Below, one piece after another: positions 27,139-39,798 of a stretch of DNA of 40,000 bases. The position numbers and the translations under genes were made by a program. Position 1 is the first letter of the stretch; every line of letters begins with the position of its first letter. Source of the DNA: Glandiceps talaboti (Eukaryota > Hemichordata > Enteropneusta > Spengelidae); NCBI RefSeq assembly GCF_964340395.1, contig NC_135564.1, positions 10,210,391 through 10,250,390 of the forward strand, written 5' to 3'. The notes beneath the pieces were generated by a model. The model did no database searches and was not told the origin of the DNA. It saw only the letters and a program-made list of their open reading frames with translations.

Positions 27139-29165
27139 GAGATTTTTAGGAAAAAAGAAAGTCTTAGAAAAAAGCAAAAGTGACTGAACTTACACTGATT
27201 CCACGATACTATGTCTCTCTATTGTACGCTGGCTTAACTTGAAAAATGTGTCCAGTTAAAAATTGTAACTTTTTGCAGTGTAGCGAATTAAAAATTCGTT
27301 GTGCGGGGAAAATGCAAAAGCAGTTCGCACATGCCCTGTACATTTTCCAAGTAGTCTTGAAAGTCTCCTTCATTTGAAGACAGCAAGTCGCAATAATGTC
27401 AGTGAGTGAAACTCAAAAAAAACGACGTCGTGTCCAGTAGTCTATTTTGACATTTTGTATCACGTCAAAGGAAAATGTCGTTCAACGTGAGGTCGCCTGC
27501 ATGCAGTGACTCCGAAGATGCGCTTGATCTAATTTACATCTTGTTCCTTATATTGAAACATTTACTGCTGATCGCTTTATGGAATATTTGTGGTGGCCCT
27601 GAAAAACTGTTAAACTAGGTACGCAGTTTAAGATCCATTCTTTGAAGATACACTTTCAATTGTGTTCGACGTTGTCTTTGATTCAAATGTTCTTTGATAT
27701 AATTATCTCATTGCACTGACACTAGCATTATTCCGCAACTCATTTTGAAGAGATAATTTTCTATGGAAAGAATGGCCCTGAATCTGTAAACAGGGCTGTA
27801 CCTTCGACATCAAAATCCAAACTTCAATTATGATGATAATGACAAGGAGAATACACTGCGTTCACCTTGGATTCCGACATAAAGTAGGGCCATAAAAGCT
27901 TTGGGAATGATGTTAGTTCTACTTCCCGTTGTACCTGCACAGACCTTAGGGCAAATAGTTTGGTAAAGAAGTTGGTGATTTTGTTGTGTTACTTATTTCA
28001 GAAAGCACCATCCATTTTTTTATTTAAAAGGTGGGGTTTTTTTACTTTGTATGTGACATCTTTTCGGCAACTACTTTCAAAAGATAAGACATTACACATG
28101 ATATATAAGGGGCGAAATCAATAGTTCAATGTTGGATAAAAAAGTAAATTGTTTTAGTTAGACCTCAGACCCCCCTCCCCACCCACCCACCCTTCTTTAC
28201 TAAAGTGGCCAAAATTCAGCCAGCGCAATCGTATCAAATCAGTATGTAGTAGTATATAGTACTATCAATACAAGGCCAGTGTGTATTGAGAAAATTGCTC
28301 CTTTATTAACACTTTATTGTCTTTGTGAAAGAAAACTAACAATAGCAAAGGACTTCCCTTCAATTGTGCCCCACATGGTGAATCAGAGAAAACTGGGTTT
28401 TTAGGATACGATTCCCGGTTTTAGTATGTGATTTAATTGTTTCAAGATTTGACTCTATCCTTCCCCTGCTAACTGTCATCTGAAACACAATTCTAAGTTT
28501 TCTGTCAATTCATGAGAAACATGGCGACGCAAAATGTGTTTCATATATTCTTGAAAGAAGTGTTTCATTACTTTTATAATTCCTTATTCATTTTAAGAAG
28601 CACTTCTAGTATGCTATGTCATATCAGCCTACAATATAATCATTACATGGATAACATTCTTGGAGGTTTTTTAAAGCTTAGAAACTGTGCTGTAAGCCCC
28701 TTCAGGATATATAGTCTGATTATTTCAGTTGCAGAATTCGAATACTCTAGTTCTCTTTCAGTCTCCGAATGTCTCTTATAATTATAGATAGTTTCTCAGA
28801 GTCCTTAAGGAAAAACAAAATATTGCGTTAACGATGACCACATTTTTTTCACTTCAAAGGAAGATCGAAATTGAATAAATAAACACCCAAGGTTCCGCCA
28901 GTGATAAAGATATACGTGTTTTGAAATACTCAACCTCCTTGTGATAGCTTTGTATAACACCTTCAAACCAGTCAAGAGATTCGGTACAATAAGGTTTCCA
29001 TACTCTAAATGATCATGATATTCCTTAGTGACAATATTACAGAACCAGTGTCAATATCAGAAACGCGTAAATGCAATTTTTTTTATAATTCAAAAACTTG
29101 AGATATTATCTATAATCTCATATTAAGAAAATTTTATTCCGCGAGCAGACATACAAATACATAAA
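27139..29165. other. No supported gene
   Basis: Mixed AT-rich DNA. 28170-28196 is C-rich (CCCCCCTCCCCACCCACCCA), similar to a tract inside the element at 37547-37881, but element ends were not found here. The 89-codon frame at 28512-28781 (+) has no recognisable domain. Confidence 0.4.
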
Positions 29166-29169
29166 CAAA

Positions 29170-29171
29170 AA

Positions 29172-29268
<97 letters not shown>
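29170..29268. repeat. (CA)n microsatellite with CG interruptions
   Basis: About 100 bp of CA repeats. The first third contains CGCGCG and CGCG interruptions; the rest is pure. Confidence 0.95.
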
Positions 29269-29270
<2 letters not shown>

Positions 29271-29770
29271 CATATCAAAGGAATCCCTTTTCATTTAATT
29301 AACCACAATGTAAGCAAGAAATTAATACAGCGCGCCTTGTATATCAAATGTCATGTTACAACTTGTTACAATACCATACCAGTTTACTATATTGTGTCTA
29401 TCATAACTTGTTGTGAGCTGAATACAGAATTTGAATCTATTTGATGGTTCCGATAACTTTCCATCTGTGTTAGACTGACATTACATTTCAATCGACCAAC
29501 TCTTTTTATTGAGATCTAAAGGTCACGTTTCATCCTGTCCAGACCCTGTCCATTCATGTTGACATAATAGTAACGCATGTTTCGGAGTGATTTTTCGAGT
29601 CTCACGACTTGGCGTTCATTACAAACAAATTTAAAATCACTGTGTCCTTCTTTTAATTCATCCTTCTTGTTAAAATGGGATTAGACTGTCATTATTAAGC
29701 AATACCCATCGTACTAGATGTTCAAGTGACATCATCCGTAGGTATTTTAAAATATTGATTTTTCCTTCAG

Positions 29771-30087
29771 ATGCAATATCTAACATTTGCAAGCGCGTCA
29801 CTAATAGCCTTTCCTGCTTTATATTTTGGTCGGTCCATTTGAAGTGCAAGCCGCATGTGTTTGTAATTATTTTGCAATTTTCTCAAATATATGTTTTACA
29901 ATTCTATGAAATTGGGGATGATAAATGTGGAAGCATCAAATCTCCTAGCGTGTACAATGATAATTTAAGCGAATATCGTATTCTTTATCATCAAAAACCG
30001 ACATTGCCAACAAACGTGTCTGCTGTATGCTTTAATCAAAATCACCATCTGGAGTTTGTCTGTAATAACTTTCCCGTTTGTCAATAA
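29771..30087 (+). CDS. Candidate terminal exon, 104 residues, seven Cys, unknown family
   Basis: Starts after a strong acceptor (ATTGATTTTTCCTTCAG) in phase 1, the usual entry phase for extracellular domains, and runs to TAA at 30085-30087. Seven Cys are spread along it (NICK, LSCF, LKCK, DKCG, AVCF, FVCN, PVCQ). The second half is polar and protein-like (YEIGDDKCGSIKSPSVYNDN). No upstream exon or poly(A) signal was tied to it and no family is recognised. A chance frame in AT-rich DNA is the alternative. Confidence 0.3.
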
Positions 30088-30925
30088 TTGCAGAACAAGT
30101 CAAGTCAAGCAAACTCGTTTTGTCGACTCAATTTGCAGAACCTTTTACATTTATATAAGTGCATTTTTTTGAGAAATTGCTTCTTCGACCCAAAGGCAAG
30201 ATACTCGTTGGTCACAATACTTCTGTACTAGTTTGATGAGGTCTAAATGGAGACAATATGTGAAGTAAACGAACACAGACTGTACCTTATAAATTCAACT
30301 TTTGAAAGACTCGATTCTTTTGGAATGGGATTTTAAAGAAGAACCGATCGAAGATACTCTGGCAGGAAAATCTAGACGTAAATTCTCACCATTTTATCTT
30401 TTTTTGTGTAAAAGTGTTTTATGGTCGGCTCCTTAAACTAGGGTTGGTAGGGGTACTAGAAACACACTATTCTTTTATTTGGCCTTATCTTACTATCGAA
30501 ATATTAAAAGCGACTTAAAAGCAAATGAATGTAAGGCCTTGCATGAAACTCAATGCCTGTTAACAATCCCTTCACCACTCAAAACATCATAGTCAATTAA
30601 TAACGTAATCAAGATCACTCTTTTTCAGCAAATCATTACTTTTAATCTTAATTTCACTTAAATGAGAAAACCGAATAGCTCACGTTGTTGTCCACACTCA
30701 AAAGATTGGAATGTAATACTCTTGTTCACTTGACATAATTATGTCACACTTTGAAAGATATAATATAGAGACATAAATAAAAGCGTATTTCACTTTATGG
30801 AAGGTTCAAACAGTCTGTGTGATAACTCTAAGACTTCAGTATAACAACGTGTGCTTTAAATTCATGTCTTCGCCGCTTTCTATGGATCTAACGTTATTGC
30901 CCCAAGTTATGTGAATACAACGTAA

Positions 30926-31431
30926 TCATTGATCGGTTCTACGATTTTTCTTAAGGTAGTGTGTAAATGCAACATTTGTGAAACCGGTGTAACAGGCCTG
31001 ACAATGATACATCAAGTCATTCACCTCTCTATTTAGGATATTTTTGTAGGTAAAGTTCAGATGGTGAACTTGAATGTTTACGCCAGCGATATTACAGCGA
31101 ATACATTGCACTGAAAATAATCTTATTTGCTTAATTTCTGTAAGGTTTTAGGGTGTCTTTGTCACAAAATGTTCACATTTATGACGAGACAACAGAAATT
31201 AGGAGATGATTTAACAATGCTAACATTTCTTTCTATTATTCTTCCATATAGTAGTAATGGATATCATTCCAGACGAGATTACCGCAACTAATGTTCTGAA
31301 AAAAAGTGACAATAATCGAAAACTGCAACTGCAAATACCGTACGTGGCATAAAATATGATGATTGTCCTCATCTGTGACTTTGTCCACTTACCTCGAAAA
31401 TCAGCAAGCACACGATACTGAACTGCCTCAT
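30926..31431 (-). CDS. Candidate small secreted Cys-containing protein
   Basis: Exon 31431-31393 has ATG and encodes MRQFSIVCLLIFE, a short signal-like start, ending at CGAG|GTAAGT (phase 0). After TTGTCACTTTTTTTCAG a second exon begins at 31295 in phase 0. It either runs to TAA at 31236, giving a 32-residue peptide, or is a 13-nt micro-exon ending TGCG|GTAATC (31283, phase 1). The latter joins exon 31110-30926, which has acceptor TTATTTTCAG, phase 1 in and TGA at 30926, encoding QCIRCNIAGVNIQVHH and, further on, YHCQACYTGF. That gives 78 residues with CxxCxxC and CxxC groups after the signal. The splice sites are good but the 13-nt exon makes the join speculative. No family is assigned. Confidence 0.35.
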
Positions 31432-32220
31432 CCTGCAGAAACGTGGTCTACATTTTCCCGCCTTCGTCGCCAACCGTTAAATGAACATCGACGCATGCGT
31501 CGTTGTTTTAGACTAACATCAGTTTACCGAATGCAATGTTGTTTATATGCGACGTGTTACCCCACCCAAGAGATTTCCTACTACTCCATTGGCTGTACAT
31601 TTTGCACTTGTATTATTATAATCATTTTATTTATTTATTTCATCTAACCTTTCTGTTTAGTTCTGAGGGGTTTCTGATTAGGTAACAGGCCTCTTCCCCA
31701 TATTCCCCCATCAGTATTATGTAAATATTACATACGAGATTACACGGAAATTACGTACTGAATATGATAAGTTGATTCATTGCTTTTATGATCATAAGTA
31801 GTCATTTGGCATTTTGCGTCGTGTGATATTGGACGCAGTTGGCATAGTTGTGTAAACACATACGAATTAGTTTCAAAAAGAAAATATTCGTTCACCTGGA
31901 AAGGTCGAACTTTAATCATGGGCGTCTCATTAAAGTTTGAAAGCACTCCCACCAACAACGTGGCTGTCATTGGAACGTACGGTAATTTGGTTTGAGTGCT
32001 GCCCGAAATGATTGTCGTAGATTTAGATGAAAGGCAAATTAAATGACACCATATCTCAAATGACTCCTCACTGTGTATAATCGGTAAGCATATTTTAATA
32101 CCTACTTATTCGTAAGGAGGTGTGAAGTCTTTGGTTTAACACATGGGCAATTCGTACTAATGAATCATCCGGACCTCAATATATCAATAAACAAACAAAC
32201 AAAGATTCAAACCTAACTAC
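31110..32220. other. Mostly no supported gene, apart from the small exons described
   Basis: A minus-strand frame at 31740-31970 begins MTATLLVGVLSNFNETPM and reaches a CCAG|GTGAAC donor in phase 0 after 25 codons, so it could be a short first exon; no continuation was found. 31560-32220 otherwise shows nothing clear. Confidence 0.25.
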
Positions 32221-32224
32221 CAAC

Positions 32225-32467
<243 letters not shown>

Positions 32468-32889
32468 GAATGACATTGTCATCAAAGGTGAAATATATTT
32501 GAACGAAGGCCATAACGGAATCCTATAATTCGACAGAAAGGCTAACTAGAAATGGCATTTCCTTAGCTAAGGACCTTTTACCAAGCTAACAACCTTGAAA
32601 GAGTTCCAATGATCGGAAATGGTATTAATACAGTCGTCTGACAAAGTACGACAAATCAATCTCCTTTGTAACACACAAAGGACTAATTTCCACTACCTCA
32701 GAGTATGTTTAGTGGTAAATAATAAGGTGGTGCGGAGGAATGACATCTACATTCATCCTTCATGTACGAAGGACTCTATAAAGTGTACAGCAACAAACAA
32801 ACTAGCTATGTCGACTAGTAACTTGCAGCATATGTAACGCTGAATACAGTATGTACTACCAAATCAGAAAGACTATAGAATTTGAATTA
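32468..32889. other. No supported gene
   Basis: A 72-codon plus-strand frame at 32619-32837 has a mixed composition but no motif or splice sites. 32561-32572 is the palindrome CCTTAGCTAAGG. Confidence 0.4.
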
Positions 32890-33225
32890 GGCGGCACGAT
32901 ATTCTTTACATCTCAAGCAACATTTTTTGTTACGAATTACACAAATTAAAATACAGGCCCTGGTAGCGAGCACAGACATGAAATGTTACATTTTATCTCA
33001 CTGCAAACACAAATAAACAATTGCGTGTTTGAATCTTCCTTGTTTCATCTGACAGTCATGTTGATTTGTGTTCACAGTGAGATACAATGTATCATTTTAT
33101 ACGGATGTACGCTATCAGTATTTGTATTTTGTTTTATGTAGCTAAAAATGTCATGTGAAATGTTCAGAGAAAAAACATCATGCTGCCTGATTGAAACGCT
33201 ATAGTCACTCTGGTTTAATAGTGAG
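32890..33225 (+). repeat. Dispersed repeat, copy 1 (pairs with 38858-39190)
   Basis: Shares with the second copy, in the same order and orientation: GGCGGCAC, ACATGAAATGTTACATTTTA, TATCTCACTG, ATCTTCCTTGTTTCAT, CGACAGT/TGACAGT, a GTGAGATA-type motif and CTATAGTCACYTTGGTT. By eye the two are mostly alignable with moderate divergence. No open frame is shared, so a non-coding element or an old duplication. Confidence 0.75.
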
Positions 33226-36200
33226 ATGCATTGACTGTCATTGTAGATTGAAATAGAGAAGTACACTGTGGATATGCTTGCTCCAAAAAAGGGCGCCATT
33301 GAGATGTTCATGGTAGAACACAACAAACTTTTTGAAAGTTTTCACACAAAAAACATACAATAAATGTCACATTCACTTAGAGGTGATTTCTTTTTCATTT
33401 GATATTTTGAATCGCAAATGTTAAACTTTTAAAGTGGTCATATGGATGGAAATTGGGTATGTTTTGTTGGATTTTCCTACTTAAAAATTGAAACAGCATC
33501 GGCTAAGTCCATTGCAATTCAATAAATTGCAAAAGGTTATTTTAAAAAGTGTGTAAAAACTTTATATATTGTACGTACATTCACAAACATTTTACATATT
33601 TACTTTTTGTACTTCTTAAGCTACAAACAAGGTGATCTTGTTATATCTTGTTTCATATTTATTTGTTTTCAAGTCCATAACCCTAGTTACGCTGTTTTCT
33701 TAATTAGAAATCCAAAAACAAATACCGAATTCTCATCCAAATGGCCACTTTAATCCATAGAAAAGGCGACTCAATGAATTTATCTTCTGTATAATGCGCA
33801 ATATCTTCTGTTTGCCATAGCAACATAACATTCATGGTTCAACAACCTATATGTACTTTGTGTACGACTCAGGAAGTCCATCAGTTAGGACCGAGAGCTA
33901 CCCAAATAAGAACTCATATCCAATATGCATTTGTAGACAGTAAACGTGTCAACTTATTGATTCACGGACGTTTTTATTGCGCGAACTTGTTAGTGAACAA
34001 ATCTTAGTTTTAATGAAGTCATTGCTATGTAAGTTCACTCAACTAAATGTGTAAATGGATTGTTTGAAAGGGTTGGACTTCATAATGTTCTGTACAATAA
34101 ATAGACGTGGCATAGTATAGTAAGTTAGTGAAGCAATACCACTCTATGTCATAAACTATTTCGAGTGAATTGTTAGCATAATATAAACATTCATATACGA
34201 AGTTAATAGTGCCGTGCAGTTGGTTGACCTTTATTGATGGGTTTTTATTTTGAGACACCGTAAGTAATTAGAACTCTGGTCGTGATACAAGAACTAATTA
34301 TTACTAAGACTTTAAGTTGTGTTGGTTATTGCTCTGGCCTTGACCGTATACGCTTGACGCTGCATGAATTGCACCCTTCAAAGCAAATGTCTAATCCTAC
34401 AACGATATGTTACTATCTCTCAAGTTTGAGGCTGCATTTTCATTAACCAATTTTCAGACCATTACAGTGGTCTGCGATCAAATTAATCAAGTGAATTCAA
34501 CTCAATTCAACAATGTATGTATTAGTTCACTATCGTAGTTATACGTAGGTTTGGTAGATAATTAATGATTTTTCTTACGATTTGTTAACGTGTTTTAACC
34601 GAACATTTTATTCAAATTTGTTGCCATTTACTGATAACCCTATCAAATGATTGAAGTGGTTTCATGTTGAATTCAGCTGCGCCCGATCAACGTGATTTGT
34701 TTTCAGTTATTTCACAAATCCCAGATAAGTGACTTTTGTTTGAAATGTAAGTTGGATGAATCGAGTATTTTGGGAATGGCGCCAAAACAGTCTGTGATTG
34801 CTGTGTAGGTCGCTAGGGAAGATAAATTCTTAGGTTTAAAATAGCACAGTAATAGCTTGGGGCCATTGTTGACTTCAATCAGTGTAAAAAACCGCAAATG
34901 CATTACAAATACGCAAACGTCTTTAGAAGGAAATAGCGACTTTAGAAACAAGTCTTAGTGGAGTAAGTGTGAACTTGGCACATTGAGGCCTGCGTTTGTG
35001 TGTGTGTGTGTGTTTGTTTGTTTGTTTGTTTGTTTGTTTGGGGGGGGGTGTTGTTTCTTTGTTGTTGTTTTTTAATATAGTGTTACCATAATGTCATTTT
35101 GTATTTTACACACATTTCTGGTAAAATAGTTGTGGAAAGAATATTTTGGGGTTTTTTTTATTTTTTGTTTGTTTCTTTGTTCGTTTGTTTGTTTGTTTAT
35201 TTGTTTGTTTATTTGTTCGTTTTCTTGTTTGTTTGTCACATTTCTGGTGTAATAGTTGTAGAAAGAGTATGAGCATCATTCAGTACGAAACAAAAGTAAC
35301 CACTGAAAAACACATAAAGCTACTGACTGTCTCTTTAATGGATGTTGGGCTCATTCATCTCGAGCTCAATAGGCACGCCATTCTTTCAATGAGTGAAAGT
35401 TCTTCGATATATTCGGATATTTTTTTTTCAAAATGAAAACATCAAATATCATGCAAGCGTTGTTACGTCAATGGAGAAACATTGACGAAGCCATGGTGGA
35501 TACCCGGCGAAAGCTTTTGTAAGCTATGAGTATTTTTCTTGATTCTAAATGAAGCTAGATTTGTTAACTAATTACGTTTGCATAGATGGGCTTTTATCTA
35601 AAACATCCAAAAAATATCATATTAGTAAATGTGTTTAAATTTCTCTTCTCTCAATTTCATTACTCTAATAAGCAAAATGAAAACTTCTAAGCGGCAAAAG
35701 GAACGTACCTACCTGAGATCAACAATAGATTCGGAACGAAAACAAACTTGAAATTGGTAAACTATACTGGCTGTTGAACATTATCAGTTAAATTTTTTAC
35801 CAGTCACGAATATGCCAATGTTTTATAAGTGAGTCTATGCTACGGAGGGCAGGAGTGTTCTAAAGTAATTAATTGTATTCAATATTTATCCGATGATATA
35901 ATCTGAGACATTTTGTTAACATCAAGCATTTTAAAACCGTTCACTTTTAAATTCGAAGTGAAAATGCTTTTTGAATATTGTTTATATGGTGACAGACTTC
36001 CTCTCGTTTTGAAATTATTTAAGAGAAGGCCTACTTATATGAGTTGTAATTACAATATTCTCTGCTTTGAAGCCATTTTAGATCCTGTGTCGTTTCCTGT
36101 GAACCTTAACTTTACGGTAATTTGTTATTTCACCTTGTTACAAGCTCTTGAGCAGGGTTTGTGTTGGAAGTGTTGAGAGGAAGGGGACGAATTATCAACA

Positions 36201-36356
36201 AAATTGTTTCACTTTGCTGTATTTGAATGGCAACTTGTCACAGAATACCTTTGTTAGTGGTTTTCTACTAATAACACGTAAATTTGATAAATTACCTCAC
36301 TTGAGAGTAGATTTACTAAAGATTTATTTTCCATGTGTCATCAGAAAAAAAACTTT
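33226..36356. other. No supported gene; two (GTTT)n tracts
   Basis: AT-rich. (GT)n/(GTTT)n at 35000-35040 followed by G9, and degenerate (GTTT)n at 35164-35236. The two tracts are each followed or preceded by ACACATTTCTGGT / CACATTTCTGGTGTAATAGT, suggesting a local duplication. Frames at 34712-34951 (-) and 35913-36176 (+) show no motif. Confidence 0.4.
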
Positions 36357-36690
36357 CCAATGCAGAGATCTATCGCAACAGACCCTCCAATGCAGAGCTC
36401 TATCGGAACAGACACTCCAATGCAGAACTCTATCGGAACAGACATTGCAATATAGAGCTCTATCGGAACAGACATTCCAATATAGAGCTCTATCGGAACA
36501 GACATTCCAATGCAGAACTCTATCGGAACAGACATTGCATGCAATGCAGAGCTCTATCAGAACAGACTTTCCAATGCAGAGCTCTATTGGAACTGACATT
36601 CCAATATAGAGCTCTATCGGAACAGTCATTCCAATGCAGAACTCTATCGGAACAGACAATCCAATGCAGAACTATATTGGAACTGACGTT
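36357..36690. repeat. 30-bp minisatellite, 11 units
   Basis: Unit CCAATGCAGAGCTCTATCGG plus AACAGACATT. Variants change GCAGAGCTC to GCAGAACTC or ATAGAGCTC. A 4-bp GCAT insertion sits at 36537-36540 between units 6 and 7. Because 30 is a multiple of three, long open frames appear on both strands; they have no start context or splice sites and are taken as artefacts. Confidence 0.95.
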
Positions 36691-36773
36691 AAAATCACTG
36701 AAGTGACAAGTAAGAGGCCTTCGGTTGCTTGTCGTATCGGAAGCAAGCCCGAGGTTAAAGCAGCAAGACTAGT

Positions 36774-36888
36774 TGGCTGGCTGACTGGCTGGTCGGTTGG
36801 TCCGTTGGTCCGTTGGTTGTCCGCTGGTTTGCCTGGTTACTTGTTTGACTGGCTGGCTGGCTGGCTGGCTGGCTGACTGGTTGCTTGC
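36774..36888. repeat. Degenerate (CTGG)n microsatellite
   Basis: CTGG units with GGTC/CGTT variants in the middle and a clean run at about 36849-36876. Confidence 0.9.
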
Positions 36889-36906
36889 TTGTATACTTGG
36901 TTGCTT

Positions 36907-37103
<197 letters not shown>

Positions 37104-37546
37104 AATATTATGTTTGCCTGGCCAAACAAATGCTCCGCTTTAGGTAAGAGTTCCAAACTGATATCGAAGTACCAGGGAAAGCTCTTTCAAAGGCTATTGT
37201 TTTGCGCCACCAATGGTGTAATGATTGTATAGATCTGAGTTGCACTTATCACCTGTCGATTGAGGGCAGCATTCGTTACATCACATATATACAGTGTATA
37301 CTCGGAGCAAGCCCGATGAGAAAGTTGGTTATTCATCCTGTTTGATGCCCAGAGACACATAAGTCTGTTTTTGTTCTCTGTCCAAAGTCTATGGTTTCAA
37401 AGGCGCGTGTACTTCTATATATTCTCATACATGCTTCACACTTACAGAATCAATTCGTACGCCTCATTTGCAAATAGAAAATACAGAATTATTCAGAAAT
37501 TACTTAAAGATAAATATTTAATATGGGACAGCTTCATTGAAACCGG

Positions 37547-37881
37547 TTGAAGGTACCCTAGCTGCAACTAGAACATTGCTTTAAACTATTTTTGTTAGAT
37601 ATAATGGCTTGATCGCAATATCATACACAAACCCTGCACAGTATTGAAGCACCTGTGAGTACACATATTTCTTTAGTAGTACACATAGTATCATGTAATA
37701 TATCCAATCAAATTTATTTTAGGTCCACACCCAAAAATCAGCGCCCCAACGCACATGATCACGTGTAATTGGATGAAATAGGCATTTCAAGAGCTTTCAG
37801 TGATTACTATTACCACCACCCGACCCCCACACCACCCCCCCCCCCCCCACCCACCCTTTGTTACAGTTAGTGCAGCTTTAA
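37547..37881 (-). mobile_element. TTAAAG terminal-inverted-repeat element, copy C (335 bp, both ends)
   Basis: Left end TTGAAGGTACCCTAGCTGCA, one base off the family's TTAAAG; right end in reverse TTAAAGCTGCACTAACTGTA. The body runs opposite to copies A and B. It shares CAGTATTGAA and GGTCCACACCCAAAA with the reverse of copy A. A poly-C tract (37837-37851) lies near the right end. No coding capacity. Confidence 0.7.
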
Positions 37882-38857
37882 CAAATCGTCGCTTATAGCA
37901 GATTGACTGATTGGGCGTTTCAAACGTTTTTAAACAGTGACTCGGTATGTGAAGTGCGCAGAAAGCATTTCTGGCATGAAATTACAATCACAGAATGAAA
38001 TTGCGAAAAAAAAAATAAAAGTAAAATTCTATAGCTATCCATATTATTCAAATCAATGGCGCCCTGATCATTATATTGAGACTTTTAAGAACTTTACCGT
38101 GTTACCATAATTGTAATGATAGTGACATATCTAATTAAATACCCTGTGAGAAACTAACTACAGTGTACTTTGTACACAAAAGTTATCAATGTTGTCGTTT
38201 ACTTAACTTTAAAATTCCATCGGGCGGTTACTTTGTTGTTTTTACGTTAAAAGTAGATCTTCTGAAGACATGATCAAGTTATTTGTAACCTGAGTCTTAG
38301 CAATACGATGCGAAGAGCTGACACTGCGTCGACAAAAAATACCTCGACACATACTTTAGTGTCTACATTCCGGTGCTAAATAGCTTACGTTGAACAGAAT
38401 AGATGGCGTATTTTGATGAACAGAAAACATAAAAGACGGGAATGTGATTAATTGTAGGCTACAAATGACACTAAAAACAGACAAAGGACGGAAAGAAGCT
38501 TACGTTTGTATTAAAGTCTATAAAGGGTTTGGTGGGATAAAGTGATTGATCTCACAACAATATGATCAACATAGTTCTTCAGTGATACCATACTTTCTTT
38601 CAAGACGTTGACATCGTTGCCTCACACAATCTTCGGTTACAGACGCTCAAATTGGACTTTCATTTATTCCAAACAATGAAAGCTTGATGGAAGAATAATT
38701 CTCAAATCCCGGTTGAACAAACTTTGTATTCAATAATTCTAGTACGTGCACAAGATCGTACAAGTAATAGGCGGTTGCGTACTTTTTAAAAAATTGTGAC
38801 AAAACAAAATACTACTAAACAAGGGTGGCGAAAGACAAGTGATAGATTGTCAATTTG
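37882..38857. other. No supported gene
   Basis: AT-rich DNA without long frames, repeats or clear splice sites. Confidence 0.4.
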
Positions 38858-39190
38858 GCGGCACCGTGTATTTTACATCACCCACAACTTCTTTGGGGTA
38901 TGAATTATACGAACAAAATACAGGCACTGATAACGCGCACGCACATGAAATGTTACATTTTATCCCATTTTTATCTCACTGTGAATACAAATAAACACTT
39001 TTGTGTTGCATCTTCCTTGTTTCATCCGACAGTAATGTTCAGTGAGATAAACAATGTGTGTTTACAATGAGATAAAATGTATGTACTTCCTGTTTTGTGT
39101 TACATTGTAACAAAAAAACGTTGTGCGAGATGTAAAAAACATCGTGCTGCTTTATTGAAACTCTATAGTCACCTTGGTTAAGTAGTACGA
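38858..39190 (+). repeat. Dispersed repeat, copy 2 (pairs with 32890-33225)
   Basis: Aligns with the first copy from GGCGGCAC to the CTATAGTCACCTTGGTT motif, with small insertions such as an extra TATCCCATTTTTATCTCAC segment that duplicates a neighbouring phrase. Confidence 0.75.
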
Positions 39191-39745
39191 TATTTGTACA
39201 AGTTTCCGTACGTATAGTATCTTAACTTTCTAATTTGATTTTCAGTGAATAACTATACTTGTTTACGTATTGTGAACAAAATCCTTAATTTACACATGGG
39301 CACAAAGGAATTAGACAGAGGCGATTAAGACCACTTTCCTTATTCAGTTTTCAGACTGTTCTCATCTCATATGACATAACAGTGGCACCCCCGTGTATGT
39401 TATTCTCCGCGTTCCGTTACTTGGCAACTTTCACGGGTGATTTTAAGCGACCATCACTACAGGTCTTCCGTCATTGAAGAGTGAAACGCCGTGGAATTTC
39501 TGGTCGCGATACTTGCAAGGTTTGTGGAAAGGCGGACGCAACGTTTCAAGACTACCACTTTGGTTGATGTGATTTGCACACTTTGGTCGATGTTATTTCT
39601 ACCCTTGTGGTCTGAGTTTTGATTTTGAATTGACCCATGCACGCAGGTGAAAACAAATAACAATAATCAATCGCGTATCATTCACCTGTGACGGTTACAG
39701 ATTGTCTATTTGATCCAAGTTTTCCCGACTGTAACTCGGCTCATC
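39191..39745. other. Possible promoter and 5' leader of a plus-strand gene
   Basis: The last 350 bp are richer in G, C and CpG than the surroundings and lead into a likely first coding exon. No TATA box or other element was placed with confidence. The 68-codon minus-strand frame at 39457-39663 is considered a shadow. Confidence 0.3.
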
Positions 39746-39798
39746 ATGTTCGCTGCCGGGACTGGGCCTAGCCAAGCGGCTTTGATCAAAAGTCTGAG
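39746..39798 (+). CDS. Likely first coding exon of a plus-strand gene running right
   Basis: ATG at 39746 followed by 17 codons, MFAAGTGPSQAALIKSL, ending in phase 2 at CTGAG|GTAAGG, a strong donor. The local rise in GC, the small Ala/Gly-rich N-terminus and the donor together suggest a normal initiation exon of a soluble protein. No further exon lies in the remaining 200 bp, so the product cannot be identified. Confidence 0.45.

Noticed and set aside
31220-31411. 63-codon minus-strand frame
   Set aside because: It reads through a strong donor (31393) and acceptor (31295) in a frame different from the signal-like exon; likely a shadow.
36148-36706. 153- and 123-codon repeat proteins on both strands over the 30-bp repeats
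   Set aside because: Open frames follow from a repeat unit divisible by three; the 4-bp insertion breaks the periodicity and there is no start context or splice site.
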